A stretch of 64,000 bases of DNA from Pseudomonas hormoni (GTDB lineage: Bacteria; Pseudomonadota; Gammaproteobacteria; Pseudomonadales; Pseudomonadaceae). The notes beneath the pieces were generated by a model. That model saw only the letters and a list, made by a program, of their open reading frames with translations. It made no database searches and was not told where the DNA came from. The DNA lies in contig NZ_CP075566.1 of NCBI RefSeq assembly GCF_018502625.1, forward strand, positions 6,017,001 through 6,081,000, given 5' to 3'. Position 1 is the stretch's first letter; each line of letters begins with the position of its first letter. The translations under genes and the position numbers were made by a program. Positions 24,313 to 34,098 of the stretch are shown one piece after another.

Positions 24313-25376
24313 GACGACTCTCCTGCGTTCAATACGGCGGCCGCGCGTTCGAGCAAGGTTTTGACCGGGGCGGCAAGGCCCAGGCGCGGCGGGGTGGCGA
24401 GGTTATACCAGAGCCAGTCGGCCTCGGCCACGTGATGGCCGGCCTCCTGGACCTGAACCAGCCAGGGTTCGATGGATAACTGAAAATGGCTGAAGGTATG
24501 CACCAGGCTCGGCAGCGCTTGTTGGCTGCCCAGTTCCAGCGAGTGCTGCGAGGCCAGATGCTGCAGGTCGTCGAGGTCGTCGAGTTCCGGCAGGCTCCAG
24601 AGGCCGCCCCACAAGCCCGTGGAAGGGCGTCGGTAAAGCAGAATCGCGCCCTCGCCGTTGGCGAGCATCGGCATCAGCGTACGTTTCTGCGGCACGGTTT
24701 TGCGCGGTTTGGGAATCGGGTAGCGGGTTTCCAGACCGAGCATGTGCGCTTCGCAGCCCTTTTCCAGCGGGCAGAGCAGGCAGCTCGGTTTGCTGCGGGT
24801 GCAAAGCGTGGCGCCCAGATCCATCATCGCCTGGGTGTAGGCGTTGACCCGATCATGGGGCGTGAAGCGCTCAGCGTTCGCCCACAGCTGTTTGGCGACC
24901 TTCGGTTCGCCCGGATAACCCTCCTGCGCCGTAAACCGCGCCAGCACCCGTTTGACGTTGCCATCCAGAATCGGTGCTCGCAGGCCCATGCTCAGGCTGG
25001 CGATGGCGCCCGCCGTGGACAGACCGATCCCCGGCAACTCAACCAGCTTTTCCACATCCCGTGGAAATTCGCCACCGTACTCGGCGACGACGATCTTCGC
25101 GGTCTTCTGCAAATTGCGCGCACGGGTGTAGTAGCCGAGGCCTGTCCACAGGTGCAGCACTTCGTCTTCCGGCGCAGCGGCCAGCGCTTCGACCGTCGGC
25201 AGGGAGGCCATGAAACGGTCGAAGTAATTCAACACGGTGCTGACCTGGGTCTGCTGCAACATGATTTCCGAGACCCACACCCGATACGGTGTGATGCCTT
25301 GTTGCCAAGGCAAGTCGTGGCGGCCATGGCGGTCGTACCAATCCAGCACCGCCGATGAAAACTGCTCGGCTCTCAT
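24309..25376 (-). CDS. mutY: A/G-specific adenine glycosylase MutY
   Basis: 355 residues. It removes adenine opposite 8-oxoguanine to prevent G:C to T:A changes. Visible: catalytic Glu region [13 protein letters not shown] near 36-48, helix-hairpin-helix [13 protein letters not shown] near 115-127, catalytic Asp in [13 protein letters not shown], the 4Fe-4S ligands in [17 protein letters not shown] near 193-209, and a C-terminal NUDIX-like domain for 8-oxoG recognition. It overlaps yggX by four bases and starts within the asmA stop (ATGA), so asmA-mutY-yggX form one operon. Confidence 0.97.
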   Translation of the reverse strand: MRAEQFSSAVLDWYDRHGRHDLPWQQGITPYRVWVSEIMLQQTQVSTVLNYFDRFMASLPTVEALAAAPEDEVLHLWTGLGYYTRARNLQKTAKIVVAEYGGEFPRDVEKLVELPGIGLSTAGAIASLSMGLRAPILDGNVKRVLARFTAQEGYPGEPKVAKQLWANAERFTPHDRVNAYTQAMMDLGATLCTRSKPSCLLCPLEKGCEAHMLGLETRYPIPKPRKTVPQKRTLMPMLANGEGAILLYRRPSTGLWGGLWSLPELDDLDDLQHLASQHSLELGSQQALPSLVHTFSHFQLSIEPWLVQVQEAGHHVAEADWLWYNLATPPRLGLAAPVKTLLERAAAVLNAGESS

Positions 25377-27598
25377 CGCTTGAACAGCCCCTTCAATGCG
25401 TTTTTCAACTCAGGGCTGACCTTGTCGCCAAGCTTCTCATCGATCTTTTCGCTGATTTTGTCGCCGGCGATTTTGGTGGCGACCTGGCCCATGCGCTCAT
25501 TGTCCAGGCGGCAAGCCTTGGCGCCGAGTTCCAGTGGGCCGCGGCAGCGCAGCGGCCACTGGATACCGACGAACTTGTCGCCGACCTGACAGGCCGGATC
25601 CGGCATGGCGCTCGTATCGCCTTCGACGATGATGCCAACGCGGTAATCCATGCCCAGCACCCGCAGGTCGATGTCGCCGTCACCATTCACGGTCATGCCA
25701 GGAATACGAACTTTCAGGTCCGGGTTGCTGGCTACACCATTGCGGAAAGTCAGGTTGCCTTTGAGTTCCTGGAACGGTGTGTCCTTGCCTCGCGGTTCGC
25801 CGCTCAGGGTTTTGCGGTTCAGCGTGGCGATGCCTTTGCACAGTTGCTGTTCGAGGTTGGCATTGAGCAGCACGCCGTTGTTGATGACGAAACTGGCGTT
25901 GCCGTTGAGGGTTTCGATCAGTGCTTTCTGGCTGTTGCCATTGCCGGTCAGGTTGCTGTCGAGCGTGACCAGGCCTTTGACCGGCGGATTTTTACCCTGG
26001 CTTTCGAGGATTTTCTCCACAGGCACTTTGCTGATGCGCGTCTGCATGTTCAGCGCCGGGGCCTGTTGACGCACGTCGAGGGTGCCCTTGGATTCGAAGG
26101 TGCCGTCGTACAGGTCGCCGCGCAGGTTCTCAAGCGTCAGCAGGCCTTCCTTGCCATTGGCCTTGAGCACCGCGTTCTGGATTGGCAGTTTGTCGAGGGT
26201 CAACTGGCCAAACGTCAGGTCAGCGTCCACATCAAGTTTGCTCAGGCGTTCCACCGGCAACAGGCGCTCGCTGCTCCACGCGTCTTTGGTGGGCTTGTCC
26301 GGCAGCGGCGTACTACCCGCGCCAGCCATGGCGTCGGCTTCGGTGCTGGCCACTTCAGCCTTGCGCACTTGTGTCGCGCTGTTGGCTTCGGCGGATTTTG
26401 GCGGCAGGTAACGGTCGACGTTGAAGGTGTCAGCCTTGAGGACCGCGCGCAGCGATTGCTTGGCGAAGTCCTCGACGGCGATGCGGCCGGTGAAGGTGCT
26501 GTCGTCGACTTTCAGGTTGATGTTGTCGAACACCACGCTGGTCGGCGTACCGGCAACGCGGCTGACCAGTTCAACTTTGCTCAGGCTACCCTCAGCCATG
26601 GCCGGGAGTGTCTGGCCGATGCTGTCGACGAACTTCGCCAGGTCGAACTGGGCAATCGAAATGCCGCCGTTGATTTGCGGCGTCTTGTCGAGGTCGTTGA
26701 CCTTCAGCTCACCCAGTGCGCGCAGCTGGTTGGCGGAGATCTTGATGCCGGTCCATTCGGCGACGTTCGCTGCTTTATCCAGCAACAACTGGCCTTGGGC
26801 GGCGAAGGTCACGGTCTTGCCTTGCAGCGGATCGCCGGCGACTTCACCGGACAACTTCAGGTCTTCGAATTTGTAGCGTTGCAAGGCGCGTTCAAAACGC
26901 AGCTCGCCATTGAGCTCGGTACGCACCCGCAGAACCGGCTGATTGGTGCCGAGGAACGCGGTGAGTTTGACCGGGATGTTGGTGGAATCGTGGACCGGCC
27001 CGGTGCTCAGCTGGATGCTTTCGGCGCTGAACTGCTTGCCGGTCTTCTCGTCGCTGTATTCAACGCGGGCGTTATTGACGGTCAGGCTGTCGATGTCCAG
27101 GCGAATCGGCTGCGCCGGTTTTTCCACCTGGACGGTGGTTTCCGGTGCAGGTTCGCCAGGAGTGACCGCCGGTGCAGTCGGGTTGGCAGTCACCGGCACC
27201 TTGCCGATGTCTTCCCAGTTGCCGTGGCCGTCCTTGTCGCGGTTCAGGCGCAGGTTCAGGCCTTCGACACGCACGTCGCTCATTTGCACTTCGCGGCGCA
27301 GCAGCGGCAGCACGCGCACCGACAGACCGAGCATCTGCAAGTCAGCGAAGGGCTCGGTGGGCTTGGCCAGGGTCGCGACGCTGGCTTCGTGCAATTCCAG
27401 GCCGAGCCACGGGAACAGACTCCAGCCGATGTCGCCATTGAGCGTCAGCTCGATGTGGGCCTTGTCGCGGGCAATCTGGCGGATCTCGTCTTTGTAGTCG
27501 TTGGGATCAAAGAGGTGGGTCAGGGCAAAGCCCAGCGCCACAATGATCAGCAACAGCCCGAGAAGTACCAGACCCAGGATTTTGCCGAACGCTTTCAT
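25373..27598 (-). CDS. AsmA family protein
   Basis: 741 residues. An N-terminal membrane anchor ([20 protein letters not shown]) is followed by the AsmA domain ([20 protein letters not shown]), long beta-rich repeats, and the C-terminal AsmA signature ([20 protein letters not shown], then [14 protein letters not shown]). Such proteins span the periplasm as bridge-like lipid carriers and affect outer-membrane assembly. A Pro/Ala/Thr-rich linker lies near 140-165. First gene of the asmA-mutY-yggX operon. Confidence 0.93.
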   Translation of the reverse strand: MKAFGKILGLVLLGLLLIIVALGFALTHLFDPNDYKDEIRQIARDKAHIELTLNGDIGWSLFPWLGLELHEASVATLAKPTEPFADLQMLGLSVRVLPLLRREVQMSDVRVEGLNLRLNRDKDGHGNWEDIGKVPVTANPTAPAVTPGEPAPETTVQVEKPAQPIRLDIDSLTVNNARVEYSDEKTGKQFSAESIQLSTGPVHDSTNIPVKLTAFLGTNQPVLRVRTELNGELRFERALQRYKFEDLKLSGEVAGDPLQGKTVTFAAQGQLLLDKAANVAEWTGIKISANQLRALGELKVNDLDKTPQINGGISIAQFDLAKFVDSIGQTLPAMAEGSLSKVELVSRVAGTPTSVVFDNINLKVDDSTFTGRIAVEDFAKQSLRAVLKADTFNVDRYLPPKSAEANSATQVRKAEVASTEADAMAGAGSTPLPDKPTKDAWSSERLLPVERLSKLDVDADLTFGQLTLDKLPIQNAVLKANGKEGLLTLENLRGDLYDGTFESKGTLDVRQQAPALNMQTRISKVPVEKILESQGKNPPVKGLVTLDSNLTGNGNSQKALIETLNGNASFVINNGVLLNANLEQQLCKGIATLNRKTLSGEPRGKDTPFQELKGNLTFRNGVASNPDLKVRIPGMTVNGDGDIDLRVLGMDYRVGIIVEGDTSAMPDPACQVGDKFVGIQWPLRCRGPLELGAKACRLDNERMGQVATKIAGDKISEKIDEKLGDKVSPELKNALKGLFKR

Positions 27599-27675
27599 GG
27601 GCGAGTCCTTGTAGTTAGTCGAATTCGAATTTAGCCGGGGAGTATAGCGCTCCGAAGTGGACGACCGGTCAGCGA

Positions 27676-28080
27676 TCAGCCGGGCAGTGTATCCAGCGGC
27701 ACTTTCAGTTTGGCCGCCAGTGCTTGTGCTTCAAGGTGCCCGGCAGGTGCCAGCAGGCGTAATGTCGCGCCCGATTGCGACGCCATTTCCCGGGCTTCGT
27801 TCACCAGCCGCTCAGCAACCCCGCGACGGCGGGTGATTTTTCGTACACATAGCTGGGACAGATGCCAGACATCCTGGTGCCTTTGCAGGCGCGCGGCACC
27901 CAACAGGCGATCGTTGAAACGCCCGCCGATCAGCGAACCTTCCCGCAGACAGCCTTCGATCAACTGCACATCACCAGCAAACGGGGCGAACAACCAGTCC
28001 GGCGCGTCGCGGTAGATTTTCTGCAGATCCTGCTGATCCTGATAGCTGGCTTCGTTCAGCAGCTCGACGATGATAGGCAT
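27676..28080 (-). CDS. GNAT-fold acetyl-CoA sensor, PanZ/PanM-like
   Basis: 134 residues. A GNAT-like fold is visible with the acetyl-CoA binding loop LCVRKITRRRGVAERLVNEA (R/Q-x-x-G-x-A type). The protein resembles PanZ/PanM of gammaproteobacteria, which activates self-cleavage of aspartate 1-decarboxylase (PanD) in an acetyl-CoA-dependent way and links coenzyme A supply to demand. It is alone between asmA and an oppositely oriented transporter; no pan gene is near. The specific role rests on overall resemblance and length. Confidence 0.7.
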   Translation of the reverse strand: MPIIVELLNEASYQDQQDLQKIYRDAPDWLFAPFAGDVQLIEGCLREGSLIGGRFNDRLLGAARLQRHQDVWHLSQLCVRKITRRRGVAERLVNEAREMASQSGATLRLLAPAGHLEAQALAAKLKVPLDTLPG

Positions 28081-28301
28081 GGCGGTTCCTTCAGTGGTAC
28101 GAGAACAGACGACTTGCGAAAAGGTGATATCAGTTTGGTTTTTCTGTCACGTGCAAATGGTAACCTCTGCCAGTTCGTCCGTCCTTCTGCGACGTGATGT
28201 CGCACCAAAATGGAGCTCCACCTTAAAAACAGTCATGCGTGCGCATAAAGGCTGGGGGTGGGGAGTACTGGCGAACCATACTAATAATTGGGGGATACAC
28301 A

Positions 28302-29966
28302 ATGACCACGAGCATCACGGCGGACGGCCTCAACGCCGACCAGCCCTCGTTCCTGTCCAAGGAGCGCATCATCGCCAAGCCCGGTTTCAACCGTTGGCTG
28401 GTGCCACCGGCCGCGTTGGCCATCCACCTCTGCATCGGCATGGCTTACGGTTTCTCGGTGTTCTGGCTGCCCCTGTCCAAGGCGCTGGGCGTGACCAAGG
28501 CAGTCGCGTGTGCGCCGGACATGAGCTTCATCTCGCAGGTTTTCTCGTCGCAATGCGACTGGCCGATCTCGATGCTCGGCTGGATCTACACCCTGTTCTT
28601 CATCTTCCTCGGCTGCTCGGCAGCGATCTGGGGTGGCTGGCTGGAACACGCCGGGCCGCGCAAAGCTGGTGTTGTGTCGGCACTGTGCTGGTGTGGTGGT
28701 CTGCTGATTTCGGCGCTGGGCGTGTATACACATCAGATCTGGCTGATGTGGATCGGCTCCGGGGTCATTGGCGGTATCGGCCTGGGCCTGGGTTACATTT
28801 CGCCGGTTTCGACCCTGATCAAGTGGTTCCCGGACAAGCGCGGCATGGCGACCGGCATGGCGATCATGGGTTTCGGTGGTGGCGCGATGGTTGGTGCTCC
28901 ACTGGCCGCGGCCTTGATGGGTCACTTCGCATCGGCAGAAAGCGTAGGCGTGTGGCAGAGTTTCCTGGTGATGGCCGCGATCTACTTTGTGTTCATGATC
29001 GGCGGCGCATTGTCCTACCGCGTTCCGCCAACCGGCTGGAAGCCTGAGGGCTGGACTGCTCCGGCGAAAAAAGCCTCGAACGCGATGATCACCCATCGCC
29101 ACGTACACGTGAATGTGGCGTGGAAAACCCCACAATTCCGTCTGGTGTGGCTGGTGCTGTGCCTGAACGTTTCTGCCGGTATCGGCATCCTCGGCATGGC
29201 TTCGCCGCTGTTGCAGGAAGTGTTCGCCGGCAAATTGCTCGGCACTGGCCAGACGTTTGGTCAGCTGGACGCGGGCCAACTGGCCTCGATTGCCGCGATT
29301 GCTGCCGGCTTCACCGGTTTGCTGAGCCTGTTCAACATCGGCGGGCGGTTCTTCTGGGCTTCGTTCTCGGATTACCTGGGTCGTAAAAACACTTATTTCG
29401 TGTTCTTCGCCCTCGGTTTTGCGTTGTACGCACTGATCCCGAACCTTGGTCACCTGGGCAACGTTGCGCTGTTCGTAGCGGCGTTCTGCGTGATCCTGTC
29501 GATGTACGGCGGTGGTTTTGCGACGGTGCCGGCTTACCTTGCCGACCTGTTCGGTACGCAAATGGTTGGCGCGATCCATGGTCGTCTCCTGACCGCCTGG
29601 GCTGCCGCTGGCGTGCTGGGTCCGGTGTTGGTGAACTACCTGCGTGAGTATCAGCTGAGCATCGGCGTTGAACGCGCCGCAGCCTATGACATCACCTTGT
29701 ACATCCTCGCGGGCCTGTTGGTGCTGGGGTTCCTGTGCAACCTGCTGGTTCGCCCGGTGGCCGACAAGTACTTCATGACCGACGCTGAACTGGCCGCCGA
29801 ACAGGCGCTGGGCCACGACAAGGGTGCTGATGCCAGCACCGTGCTGGAGTGGAAAGCGGATGCAGGCACCAAGCCGTTGGCAGTGGCTGCGTGGCTGGTG
29901 GTGGGTATTCCGTTGGCGTGGGGTGTTTGGGTGACTCTGCAAAAAACTGCGGTCCTTTTCCACTGA
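28302..29966 (+). CDS. OFA (oxalate/formate antiporter-like) MFS transporter
   Basis: 554 residues; ATG at 28302 with a GGGGGA site six bases upstream. About twelve transmembrane segments are visible, with a large extracytoplasmic insert near the first pair (GVTKAVACAPDMSFISQVFS) and a cytoplasmic loop near 260-290. The MFS motif FPDKRGMATGMAIMGFGGGA lies after segment 4, and FFWASFSDYLGRKNTYF after segment 7 is the repeated MFS motif. This subgroup exchanges small carboxylates such as oxalate, formate or pyruvate; the substrate is not shown. A REP pair follows. Confidence 0.88.
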   Translation: MTTSITADGLNADQPSFLSKERIIAKPGFNRWLVPPAALAIHLCIGMAYGFSVFWLPLSKALGVTKAVACAPDMSFISQVFSSQCDWPISMLGWIYTLFFIFLGCSAAIWGGWLEHAGPRKAGVVSALCWCGGLLISALGVYTHQIWLMWIGSGVIGGIGLGLGYISPVSTLIKWFPDKRGMATGMAIMGFGGGAMVGAPLAAALMGHFASAESVGVWQSFLVMAAIYFVFMIGGALSYRVPPTGWKPEGWTAPAKKASNAMITHRHVHVNVAWKTPQFRLVWLVLCLNVSAGIGILGMASPLLQEVFAGKLLGTGQTFGQLDAGQLASIAAIAAGFTGLLSLFNIGGRFFWASFSDYLGRKNTYFVFFALGFALYALIPNLGHLGNVALFVAAFCVILSMYGGGFATVPAYLADLFGTQMVGAIHGRLLTAWAAAGVLGPVLVNYLREYQLSIGVERAAAYDITLYILAGLLVLGFLCNLLVRPVADKYFMTDAELAAEQALGHDKGADASTVLEWKADAGTKPLAVAAWLVVGIPLAWGVWVTLQKTAVLFH

Positions 29967-30002
29967 TGATCTCGCGCCCGACCCGTTGGGCGCACCGCTT
30001 CC

Positions 30003-30084
30003 TGTAGGAGCGAAGCTTGCTCGCGAAGAACGATGACGCGGTGTATCAGGTACACCGTCTTCGCGGGCAAGCCTCGCTCCTACA
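30003..30084. repeat. Paired REP element (REPIN)
   Basis: TGTAGGAGCGAAGCTTGCTCGCGAA faces its imperfect inverted copy ending GCCTCGCTCCTACA; about 80 bases in total, between the OFA transporter and hisB. Confidence 0.85.
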
Positions 30085-30146
30085 TGTCATTACAGGTACA
30101 ACCCCGGCACGGTCGGATTCCCTCCGTCAGCGATATCACCTCTCGT

Positions 30147-30176
30147 GTTTCTGTTTCCCGCCCGCGCCCCTATAAT
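30147..30176 (+). promoter_or_regulatory. Candidate promoter of the his operon
   Basis: A perfect -10 hexamer TATAAT at 30171-30176, 38 bases before the hisB start. The -35 region is poor (TTTCTG-like). No leader peptide rich in histidine is visible. Confidence 0.5.
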
Positions 30177-30214
30177 GGCTGCCTTTTTCGCCCAATGATT
30201 TTGCGGAGCTGGTG

Positions 30215-30808
30215 ATGGCCGAACGTAAGGCGTCAGTCGAGCGCGACACTCTGGAAACCCAGATCAAAGCCTCGATCAACCTGGATGGCACCGGAAAGGC
30301 CCGATTCGATATCGGTGTTCCTTTTCTTGAGCACATGCTGGACCAGATCGCCCGTCACGGGCTGATCGACCTGGATATTGTCAGCAAGGGCGACCTGCAT
30401 ATCGACGACCACCACACCGTGGAAGACGTCGGTATCACCCTCGGTCAGGCCTTCGCCAAAGCCATCGGCGACAAAAAAGGCATCCGTCGCTACGGCCACG
30501 CCTACGTCCCGCTCGATGAAGCGCTGTCGCGCGTGGTGATCGACTTCTCCGGCCGTCCTGGCCTGCAGATGCATGTTCCCTACACCCGCGCCACCGTCGG
30601 CGGTTTTGACGTTGACCTGTTCCAGGAATTCTTTCAGGGCTTCGTCAACCATGCCCTCGTCAGCCTGCACATCGACAACCTGCGTGGCACCAACACCCAC
30701 CACCAGATCGAAACCGTGTTCAAGGCATTCGGCCGCGCACTGCGCATGGCCGTAGAGCTGGATGACCGCATGGCCGGTCAGATGCCGTCGACCAAAGGCG
30801 TTCTGTAA
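30215..30808 (+). CDS. hisB: Imidazoleglycerol-phosphate dehydratase
   Basis: 197 residues, the length of the monofunctional Pseudomonas enzyme (no phosphatase domain). It carries out the dehydration of IGP to imidazole acetol phosphate in histidine synthesis. Two copies of the metal-binding histidine motif are visible: [12 protein letters not shown] near 64-75 and the [17 protein letters not shown] stretch near 161-177. Start at ATG 30215; a GTG directly before it is less likely. The stop overlaps the hisH start (TAATG), giving coupled translation. Confidence 0.98.
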   Translation: MAERKASVERDTLETQIKASINLDGTGKARFDIGVPFLEHMLDQIARHGLIDLDIVSKGDLHIDDHHTVEDVGITLGQAFAKAIGDKKGIRRYGHAYVPLDEALSRVVIDFSGRPGLQMHVPYTRATVGGFDVDLFQEFFQGFVNHALVSLHIDNLRGTNTHHQIETVFKAFGRALRMAVELDDRMAGQMPSTKGVL

Positions 30809-31446
30809 TGCAGACGGTCGCGGTTATCGATTACGGCATGGGCAACCTGCACTCGGTGGCCAAGGCCCTCGAGCACGTGGGTGCCGGCAAGGTCTTGATC
30901 ACCAGCGATGCCGACGTGATTCGCGAAGCCGACCGGGTGGTTTTCCCCGGCGTCGGCGCGATTCGCGATTGCATGGCGGAAATCCGTCGCCTGGGCTTCG
31001 ACTCGCTGGTGCGTGAAGTCAGCCAGGACCGTCCGTTCCTCGGCATCTGCGTCGGCATGCAAGCCTTGCTCGACAGCAGCGAAGAGAACGACGGCGTCGA
31101 CTGCATCGGCCTGTTCCCGGGCGCGGTGAAGTTCTTCGGCAAAGACCTGCATGAAGACGGCGAGCACCTGAAAGTCCCGCACATGGGCTGGAACGAAGTG
31201 AAGCAGACGATCGCGCATCCGCTGTGGCACAACATTTCGGACCTGGCGCGTTTCTACTTCGTGCACAGCTACTACATCGCTGCCGGCAACGCGCGGCAGG
31301 TGGTGGGTGGCGGTCATTACGGTGTCGATTTCGCTGCAGCGCTGGCCGATGGCTCGCGTTTCGCCGTGCAATTCCACCCGGAGAAGAGCCATACCCATGG
31401 CCTGCAATTGCTGCAGAACTTCGCCGCGTGGGACGGTCGCTGGTAA
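30808..31446 (+). CDS. hisH: Imidazole glycerol phosphate synthase, glutamine amidotransferase subunit
   Basis: 212 residues. Class I glutaminase that feeds ammonia to HisF. The nucleophile Cys is in FLGICVGMQ near residue 77-85 and the His-Glu pair in [10 protein letters not shown] near 190-199. It overlaps hisB by one base and is followed without gap by the DUF2164 gene. hisF, its partner, is two genes downstream. Confidence 0.98.
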   Translation: MQTVAVIDYGMGNLHSVAKALEHVGAGKVLITSDADVIREADRVVFPGVGAIRDCMAEIRRLGFDSLVREVSQDRPFLGICVGMQALLDSSEENDGVDCIGLFPGAVKFFGKDLHEDGEHLKVPHMGWNEVKQTIAHPLWHNISDLARFYFVHSYYIAAGNARQVVGGGHYGVDFAAALADGSRFAVQFHPEKSHTHGLQLLQNFAAWDGRW

Positions 31447-31704
31447 ATGGCCGTCAAGAAGAAGCCGCCGATTCTGACCCTCACTCCCGAACAGGAGAAC
31501 GAGGCCAATCACAAGATCAAGCGCTTCATGGAGGATCGCTTCGAACTGGACCTGGGTTCGTTCGAAGCGGCTGAAATCCTTGAGCTGTTTACCCGTGAAA
31601 TTGCGCCGCACTATTACAACAGGGCGATTTTCGATGTGCAGACGCACCTCAAAGAGAGGTTCGAAAGCATCGAAAGCGACCTGTGGGCGCTCGAGAAAAA
31701 CTGA
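31447..31704 (+). CDS. DUF2164 family protein
   Basis: 85 residues. Small, helical, charged and soluble (FMEDRFELDLGSFEAAEI, then HYYNRAIFDVQ), matching the DUF2164 family, which often sits inside his operons of pseudomonads. It begins directly after the hisH stop, so it is co-translated. No function is known; its conserved position suggests it may affect the HisH/HisF or HisA enzymes, but that is inference. Confidence 0.9.
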   Translation: MAVKKKPPILTLTPEQENEANHKIKRFMEDRFELDLGSFEAAEILELFTREIAPHYYNRAIFDVQTHLKERFESIESDLWALEKN

Positions 31705-31746
31705 TTTCCGAGCGAAGCTGAACAATCGAATTTGAAGGTTTGCCAG

Positions 31747-32484
31747 ATGCTGATTATTCCCGCTATCGATCTCAAAGACGGTGCCTGTGTTCGTCTGCGC
31801 CAGGGCCGCATGGAAGATTCCACAGTGTTCTCCGATGACCCGGTGAGCATGGCTGCCAAGTGGGTGGAGGGCGGTTGCCGTCGTCTGCATCTGGTCGACC
31901 TGAACGGCGCCTTCGAAGGCCAGCCGGTCAACGGCGAAGTGGTCACCGCCATCGCCAAGCGCTACCCGAACCTGCCGATCCAGATCGGCGGCGGTATCCG
32001 TTCCCTGGAAACCATCGAGCACTACGTGAAAGCGGGCGTGAGCTACGTGATCATCGGCACCAAAGCCGTGAAAGATCCGGCTTTCGTGGCTGAAGCCTGC
32101 CGCGCTTTCCCGGGTAAAGTGATTGTCGGCCTCGACGCCAAAGACGGTTTCGTCGCCACCGATGGCTGGGCTGAAATCAGCACCGTCCAGGTGATAGACC
32201 TGGCCAAGCAGTTCGAAGCCGATGGCGTGTCCGCGATCGTTTATACCGACATCGCCAAAGACGGCATGATGCAGGGCTGCAACGTGCCGTTCACCGCGGC
32301 GCTGGCCGCTGCGACGAAGATTCCGGTGATCGCTTCCGGCGGCATCCACAACCTCGGTGACATAAAGTCGCTGCTCGACGCCAAGGCGCCAGGCATCATT
32401 GGCGCGATCACCGGCCGGGCGATCTACGAAGGCACCCTCGACGTCGCCGAAGCGCAAGCTTTCTGCGATTCGTACAAAGGCTGA
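31747..32484 (+). CDS. hisA: Phosphoribosylformimino-AICAR ribotide isomerase
   Basis: 245 residues, standard length. A (beta/alpha)8 barrel: catalytic Asp in [12 protein letters not shown] near residue 8, phosphate-binding IGGGIRS near 81-87 and the second Asp in [11 protein letters not shown] near 129-178. It opens the ProFAR ring to PRFAR in histidine synthesis. Start at ATG 31747; an upstream in-frame codon at 31732 lies outside the conserved N-terminus. Confidence 0.98.
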   Translation: MLIIPAIDLKDGACVRLRQGRMEDSTVFSDDPVSMAAKWVEGGCRRLHLVDLNGAFEGQPVNGEVVTAIAKRYPNLPIQIGGGIRSLETIEHYVKAGVSYVIIGTKAVKDPAFVAEACRAFPGKVIVGLDAKDGFVATDGWAEISTVQVIDLAKQFEADGVSAIVYTDIAKDGMMQGCNVPFTAALAAATKIPVIASGGIHNLGDIKSLLDAKAPGIIGAITGRAIYEGTLDVAEAQAFCDSYKG

Positions 32485-32493
32485 GGACTGACC

Positions 32494-33264
32494 ATGGCGC
32501 TGGCCAAACGCATCATCCCTTGCCTGGACGTGGACAACGGCCGGGTCGTTAAAGGTGTGAAGTTCGAGAACATTCGTGACGCCGGTGACCCGGTGGAAAT
32601 CGCCCGTCGCTACGACGAGCAGGGTGCCGACGAGATTACCTTTCTCGACATCACCGCCAGCGTCGACGGTCGCGACACCACGCTGCACACCGTTGAACGC
32701 ATGGCCAGCCAGGTGTTTATTCCGCTGACCGTGGGTGGCGGCGTGCGCACCGTGCAGGACATTCGCAATCTGCTGAATGCCGGCGCGGACAAGGTCTCGA
32801 TCAACACCGCCGCGGTGTTCAACCCGGAATTCGTTGGCGAGGCCGCGCAGCATTTCGGTTCGCAGTGCATCGTTGTCGCCATCGACGCCAAGAAGGTCTC
32901 CGGCCCGGGCGAAACCCCGCGCTGGGAAATCTTCACTCACGGCGGACGCAAGCCGACCGGTCTCGATGCCGTTGAATGGGCGAAGAAGATGGAAGGCCTG
33001 GGTGCCGGTGAAATCCTGCTGACCAGCATGGATCAGGACGGCATGAAAAACGGCTTCGACCTGGGCGTCACCCGCGCCATCAGCGATGCCTTGGGCATTC
33101 CGGTGATTGCCTCTGGCGGTGTCGGCAACCTGCAGCACTTGGCCGACGGCATTCTCGAAGGCCACGCCAGCGCGGTATTGGCGGCGAGTATTTTCCACTT
33201 CGGCGAATACACCGTGCAGGAAGCCAAGGCCTACATGGCTCATCGCGGCATCGTGATGCGCTAA
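32494..33264 (+). CDS. hisF: Imidazole glycerol phosphate synthase, cyclase subunit
   Basis: 256 residues. Barrel partner of HisH; uses ammonia and PRFAR to make IGP and AICAR. Catalytic Asp in [14 protein letters not shown] near residue 11, VGGGVRT near 82-88, second catalytic Asp in [13 protein letters not shown] near 130-180, and IASGGVGN near the C-terminal phosphate site. It follows hisA by nine bases and ends the visible his operon; hisI, hisE and other genes are elsewhere. Confidence 0.98.
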   Translation: MALAKRIIPCLDVDNGRVVKGVKFENIRDAGDPVEIARRYDEQGADEITFLDITASVDGRDTTLHTVERMASQVFIPLTVGGGVRTVQDIRNLLNAGADKVSINTAAVFNPEFVGEAAQHFGSQCIVVAIDAKKVSGPGETPRWEIFTHGGRKPTGLDAVEWAKKMEGLGAGEILLTSMDQDGMKNGFDLGVTRAISDALGIPVIASGGVGNLQHLADGILEGHASAVLAASIFHFGEYTVQEAKAYMAHRGIVMR

Positions 33265-33342
33265 ACAAACCGATACAGGCCAGTGGACATCATGGCGGGC
33301 TCAAGGCACTCTTGGGTACGCCATGGATCTCGGTAGCCAGAC

Positions 33343-34098
33343 ATGCTCAAACGCCTTCTACTTGCCCTCGCCAGCGCATCTCTATTGCTCATCAATGGAG
33401 TGCACGCTGCAGAAAATCCTGACGCCGACCTCGTGTTGCTGACGGAAAACTTCCCGCCGTACAACATGGCCAAGAACGGCAAGAACTTCGCTCAGGACGA
33501 GAACATCAATGGCATCGCCGTGGACATCGTCCGCGAGATGTTCAAGCGTGCTGACATTACCTACAGCCTGACGCTGCGTTTCCCTTGGGAGCGAATCTAC
33601 AAGCTCGCCCTCGAGAAACCTGGATATGGCGTCTTCGTGATGGCGCGGTTGCCGGATCGCGAGAAGCTTTTCAAGTGGGTCGGCCCGATTGGTCCGGATG
33701 ACTGGATCATGCTGGCCAAGGCGGACAGCAAAATCAGCCTGGAAACGCTGGAAGATGCGCGCAAATACAAGATCGGTGCGTACAAGGGCGATGCGATTGC
33801 CGAGACACTGGCCAAGCAAGGGCTGAAGCCGATTGTTGTGCTGCGCGACCAGGACAACGCGAAGAAACTGGTCAGCGGCCAGATCGATCTTTGGGCCACC
33901 GGCGACCCGGCAGGCCGCTATCTGGCCCGCCAGGACGGGGTGACCGGTCTCAAGACCGTGCTGCGCTTCAACAGCGCCGAGCTGTACCTGGCGCTGAACA
34001 AGGACGTGCCGGACGAAACCGTCGCCAAGCTCCAGGCTGCGCTGGATCAGTTGCGCAAGGACGGGGTGGTCGATGAAATCATGGGGCGGTATCTGTAA
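33343..34098 (+). CDS. Periplasmic substrate-binding protein, family 3-like
   Basis: 251 residues. A signal peptide is clear (MLKRLLLALASASLLLINGVHA). The mature part is a single type II periplasmic binding domain (LTENFPPYNMAKNGK, IAVDIVREMFKRADI, then KIGAYKGDAIAETLAKQG), typical of amino-acid-type SBP_bac_3 proteins. No ABC permease or ATPase genes are adjacent, so it may be an orphan binding protein or sensor. The last 20 bases overlap the end of the convergent Vps62-like gene. Confidence 0.88.
   Translation: MLKRLLLALASASLLLINGVHAAENPDADLVLLTENFPPYNMAKNGKNFAQDENINGIAVDIVREMFKRADITYSLTLRFPWERIYKLALEKPGYGVFVMARLPDREKLFKWVGPIGPDDWIMLAKADSKISLETLEDARKYKIGAYKGDAIAETLAKQGLKPIVVLRDQDNAKKLVSGQIDLWATGDPAGRYLARQDGVTGLKTVLRFNSAELYLALNKDVPDETVAKLQAALDQLRKDGVVDEIMGRYL

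Noticed and set aside
25355-27634. 759-residue plus-strand frame opposite asmA
   Set aside because: Antisense shadow of asmA; no ribosome-binding site or family match.
30778-33243. 821-residue open frame on the minus strand across hisH-hisA-hisF
   Set aside because: Long only because GC-rich codon bias leaves few stops; the plus strand has well-known genes with catalytic motifs.
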